Source of the DNA: Rathayibacter sp. SW19
Lineage (GTDB): Bacteria > Actinomycetota > Actinomycetes > Actinomycetales > Microbacteriaceae
Length of the DNA: 64,000 nucleotides
Assembly (NCBI RefSeq): GCF_030866825.1
Contig: NZ_CP133020.1
Coordinates: 3,038,001 to 3,102,000, forward strand
Reading direction: 5' to 3'
The notes below the pieces were generated by a model. That model made no database searches, was not told the DNA's origin, and saw nothing but the letters and a program-made list of their open reading frames with translations. Both the position numbers and the translations under genes were made by a program. Of the stretch, positions 62,407 to 64,000 are shown piece after piece; position 1 is the first letter of the stretch, and every line of letters starts with the position of its first letter.

Positions 62407-63084
62407 CTAACGGATAGCGCTCAGTCGCGGGGCGAGGTGCTCGACCCGGCTGGCCAATTCCTCCAGCGCTGTGTCGAACGCGGCATCCGTTCCAACAGGA
62501 ACCGGGTCGGGCACCGACCAATGCAGTCCGCCGACGTCGCCGAGCTCTTCGTGCGCGTGGTCGCACACGGTGATGATGAAATCGTCATCGGTGAGCACGT
62601 CGGCGATCGAGCGGGGCCGAGCCGCCCGCAAACTCAGGTGATGGCGCTGCGCGGCCGCCAGCGCGCCCGGCGCCACGCGCTCGGCCGGATGCATGCCTGC
62701 CGAAGCCGCGGGGATCGCGCTGGCCCCGTGCCAGAGCACGGCTGCCAACTGAGACCGGGCAGAGTTCGCGGTACAGACGAAAACGACTCTTTTGACGCTT
62801 TCCGCAGCATCCGGCGCGATGCCGACGAGGGCATCCGGCACCAGGTGAACGTAGCTGCGACGACGGTCCGCTTCCGAGCGCCTGCGAACAATCAGGCCCT
62901 CGCCCTCCAGCACCTTCAGGTGGTGGGCGACCAGATTCGAAGGCATCCGCAGGGTTGCTTGCAAGTCGCCGGGCGAGACATCCCCGAGCGTGAGGAGGTC
63001 GACAATGCGCAGGCGGGCAGGATCGGCCAGGGCCGCATGTTTCGCCGCACGTCGCTCCAACTTATCGATCGCCTCGTGTTCCAT
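62407..63084 (-). CDS. ArsR - low-molecular-weight phosphatase fusion (arsenate-type)
   Basis: 225 residues. N-terminal ArsR helix-turn-helix (residues 1-90: KHAALADPARLRIVDLLTLG; SPGDLQATLRMPSNLVAHHL). C-terminal LMW-PTPase/arsenate-reductase-like domain with P-loop VFVCTANSARSQLA (C-x5-R) and VPDPVPVGTDAAFD. Start ATG 63084 beside the palindrome TCAATATTGA. Divergent from an aquaporin gene, as in arsenic-resistance loci. Confidence 0.88.
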   Translation of the reverse strand: MEHEAIDKLERRAAKHAALADPARLRIVDLLTLGDVSPGDLQATLRMPSNLVAHHLKVLEGEGLIVRRRSEADRRRSYVHLVPDALVGIAPDAAESVKRVVFVCTANSARSQLAAVLWHGASAIPAASAGMHPAERVAPGALAAAQRHHLSLRAARPRSIADVLTDDDFIITVCDHAHEELGDVGGLHWSVPDPVPVGTDAAFDTALEELASRVEHLAPRLSAIR

Positions 63085-63088
63085 TGAC

Positions 63089-63098
63089 TCAATATTGA
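63089..63098. promoter_or_regulatory. ArsR operator candidate
   Basis: TCAATATTGA, a perfect 10 bp palindrome 4 bp before the ArsR-fusion start, inside a TTGACTCAATATTGACT stretch. Controls the divergent aquaporin gene too, if functional. Confidence 0.55.
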
Positions 63099-63129
63099 CT
63101 GAGGCAACGCATTCCGTCAAGATAGTCCA

Positions 63130-63888
63130 GTGCCATCGACCCACTCAGTTGCAACCCACGTCCGCCCGCACTTCTGGCGACGAGTGAGCGCCGAATTCAT
63201 CGGCACCGGCCTGCTCGTAACCGTGATCATCGGGTCGGGCATCGCAGCGCAGCGCCTCTCACCCGACGACATCGGCTTGCAACTCCTTGAGAACAGCATC
63301 GCGACGGCGCTCGGTCTGACGGTGCTGATCCTGATGTTCGCGCCGGTTTCGGGAGCACACTTGAACCCGCTGATCTCGGCCGCCGACTGGCTGCTCGGCC
63401 GGCGCAGCGGCACAGGAATCAGCCTGGCGGATGTCGGTGCGTACGTTCTCGCTCAATGCGCGGGCGGCATCTGCGGCGCCGTCTTGGCCAACGCCATGTT
63501 CGACATCGGTACCCGAATCTCGACGAAAGATCGCACAACCCCAGGCCACCTACTGGCCGAGGTCGTCGCAACCGCAGGATTGATTGTGTTGATCTTCGCC
63601 CTCGCCCGCACCGGCCGCGGAGCTTTGACTGCGGCGGCAGTCGGCGGATACATCGGGGCCGCGTTCTGGTTCACCAGCTCGACGTCGTTCGCGAATCCGG
63701 CCATCACGGTCGGGCGGATGTTCTCTGACACGTTCGCCGGAATCGCACCCACTTCTGCCCCGGGCTTCGTCGGCATGCAGGTGATCGGCACGGCCGTCGG
63801 TCTTGCGCTACTCGTGCTCTTCTACCCACGCGTCGGTCGCACCACCGACGACGTGGTGATCGCCCACAATAATCGCCAACTCAGCTAA
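63130..63888 (+). CDS. MIP/aquaporin family channel
   Basis: 252 residues, six membrane helices. The first pore motif reads SGAHLNPLIS (NPL in place of NPA); the second SFANPAITVGR is canonical. Such channels in ars loci conduct arsenite or similar. GTG 63130. Part of an arsenic-type operon with the preceding fusion and the flavoprotein that follows. Confidence 0.88.
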   Translation: MPSTHSVATHVRPHFWRRVSAEFIGTGLLVTVIIGSGIAAQRLSPDDIGLQLLENSIATALGLTVLILMFAPVSGAHLNPLISAADWLLGRRSGTGISLADVGAYVLAQCAGGICGAVLANAMFDIGTRISTKDRTTPGHLLAEVVATAGLIVLIFALARTGRGALTAAAVGGYIGAAFWFTSSTSFANPAITVGRMFSDTFAGIAPTSAPGFVGMQVIGTAVGLALLVLFYPRVGRTTDDVVIAHNNRQLS

Positions 63889-63898
63889 GGGCCCATCC

Positions 63899-64000
63899 AT
63901 GCACATCGTTGCAATCGGCGGAAGCGATGCCGGCATCTCCGCCGCCCTGCGCACCCGCGAACTCGACCCGTCCGCCGAGGTGACCGTTGTCGTTGCGGAT
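63899..64000 (+). CDS. FAD/NAD-dependent oxidoreductase, N-terminus (cut by window edge)
   Basis: 34 residues visible: MHIVAIGGSDAGISAALRTR then ELDPSAEVTVVVAD, a Rossmann FAD-binding start (G-G-S-D-A-G) of pyridine nucleotide-disulfide oxidoreductases. Begins 10 bp after the aquaporin stop; flavoproteins of this type occur in arsenic operons. Confidence 0.75.
   Translation, partial: MHIVAIGGSDAGISAALRTRELDPSAEVTVVVAD

Overview
The window comes from a high-GC actinobacterium, most likely a member of the Microbacteriaceae. The signs are many GTG starts and leaderless promoters, a DUF3039 gene beside pncB, the rph-murI order, Mrr-type and MobF proteins of actinobacterial type, and palindromic REP-like elements built on TATCGAGACC / CTCGCTACTCGACC. 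The assignment is inferred from gene families only.

Layout. 1-10.9 kb is mostly core chromosome: rph (partial), murI, an MFS efflux pump with its TetR regulator, pncB, DUF3039, an ABC exporter whose ATPase has a long basic and acidic N-terminal extension, and a nucleotidyltransferase plus TagG/TagH-like exporter for cell-wall polymer. 10.9-16.7 kb holds two NarL-type two-component systems. The first kinase has lost its front half at a rearrangement junction near 11,935, where a membrane-protein gene on the other strand is also cut. 16.8-23.4 kb is an accessory block: two XRE regulators, a single-chain Type ISP restriction-modification enzyme with a premature amber stop near its end and an in-frame REP element, and a MazEF pair. 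23.4-33.9 kb returns to chromosomal genes: two actinobacterial hypotheticals among REP elements, a glycosyltransferase / CDP-alcohol phosphotransferase cluster, an HtrA-type protease, two secreted proteins, an aminotransferase and a nitrilase-family amidase.

33.95-56.61 kb is an integrated element of about 22.7 kb in the initiator tRNA-Met gene. It is bounded by direct repeats of 102 and 103 bp that carry the tRNA 3' end and its terminator. It has an excisionase-like gene, a frameshifted tyrosine integrase and a MobF relaxase-helicase. No type IV secretion genes are visible, so it looks like a mobilizable island. Its cargo looks defensive: an AbiEii-like nucleotidyltransferase with a small partner; a three-gene locus of a winged-helix-like regulator, a DUF5131 (Gp37/Gp68, three-Cys) protein and its partner TcmP; a DUF2971 protein beside two membrane proteins; and an operon of a SAM methyltransferase with two DUF262 proteins, one carrying a DUF1524/HNH-like C-terminus. 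The right end is a set of decayed genes: a PD-(D/E)XK-like nuclease with two single-base deletions, a RibD/DHFR-type reductase and a VOC protein.

56.6-64 kb is again chromosomal: a 6 x 15 bp tandem repeat, GNAT and TetR genes divergent over a clear operator, a VOC-ArsR-SRPBCC-YciI operon, a MerR regulator with a long-spacer promoter in front of a membrane protein, an NAD(P)-binding protein, a patatin remnant, and the start of an arsenic-type operon (ArsR-phosphatase fusion, aquaporin, flavoprotein).

The best candidates for an undescribed system are the TcmP/DUF5131/regulator locus (38.1-40.5 kb) and the methyltransferase-DUF262-DUF262/HNH operon (49.7-54.8 kb). Both lie inside the island and both have a palindromic operator candidate. 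No homology search was run; family names rest on motif recognition.
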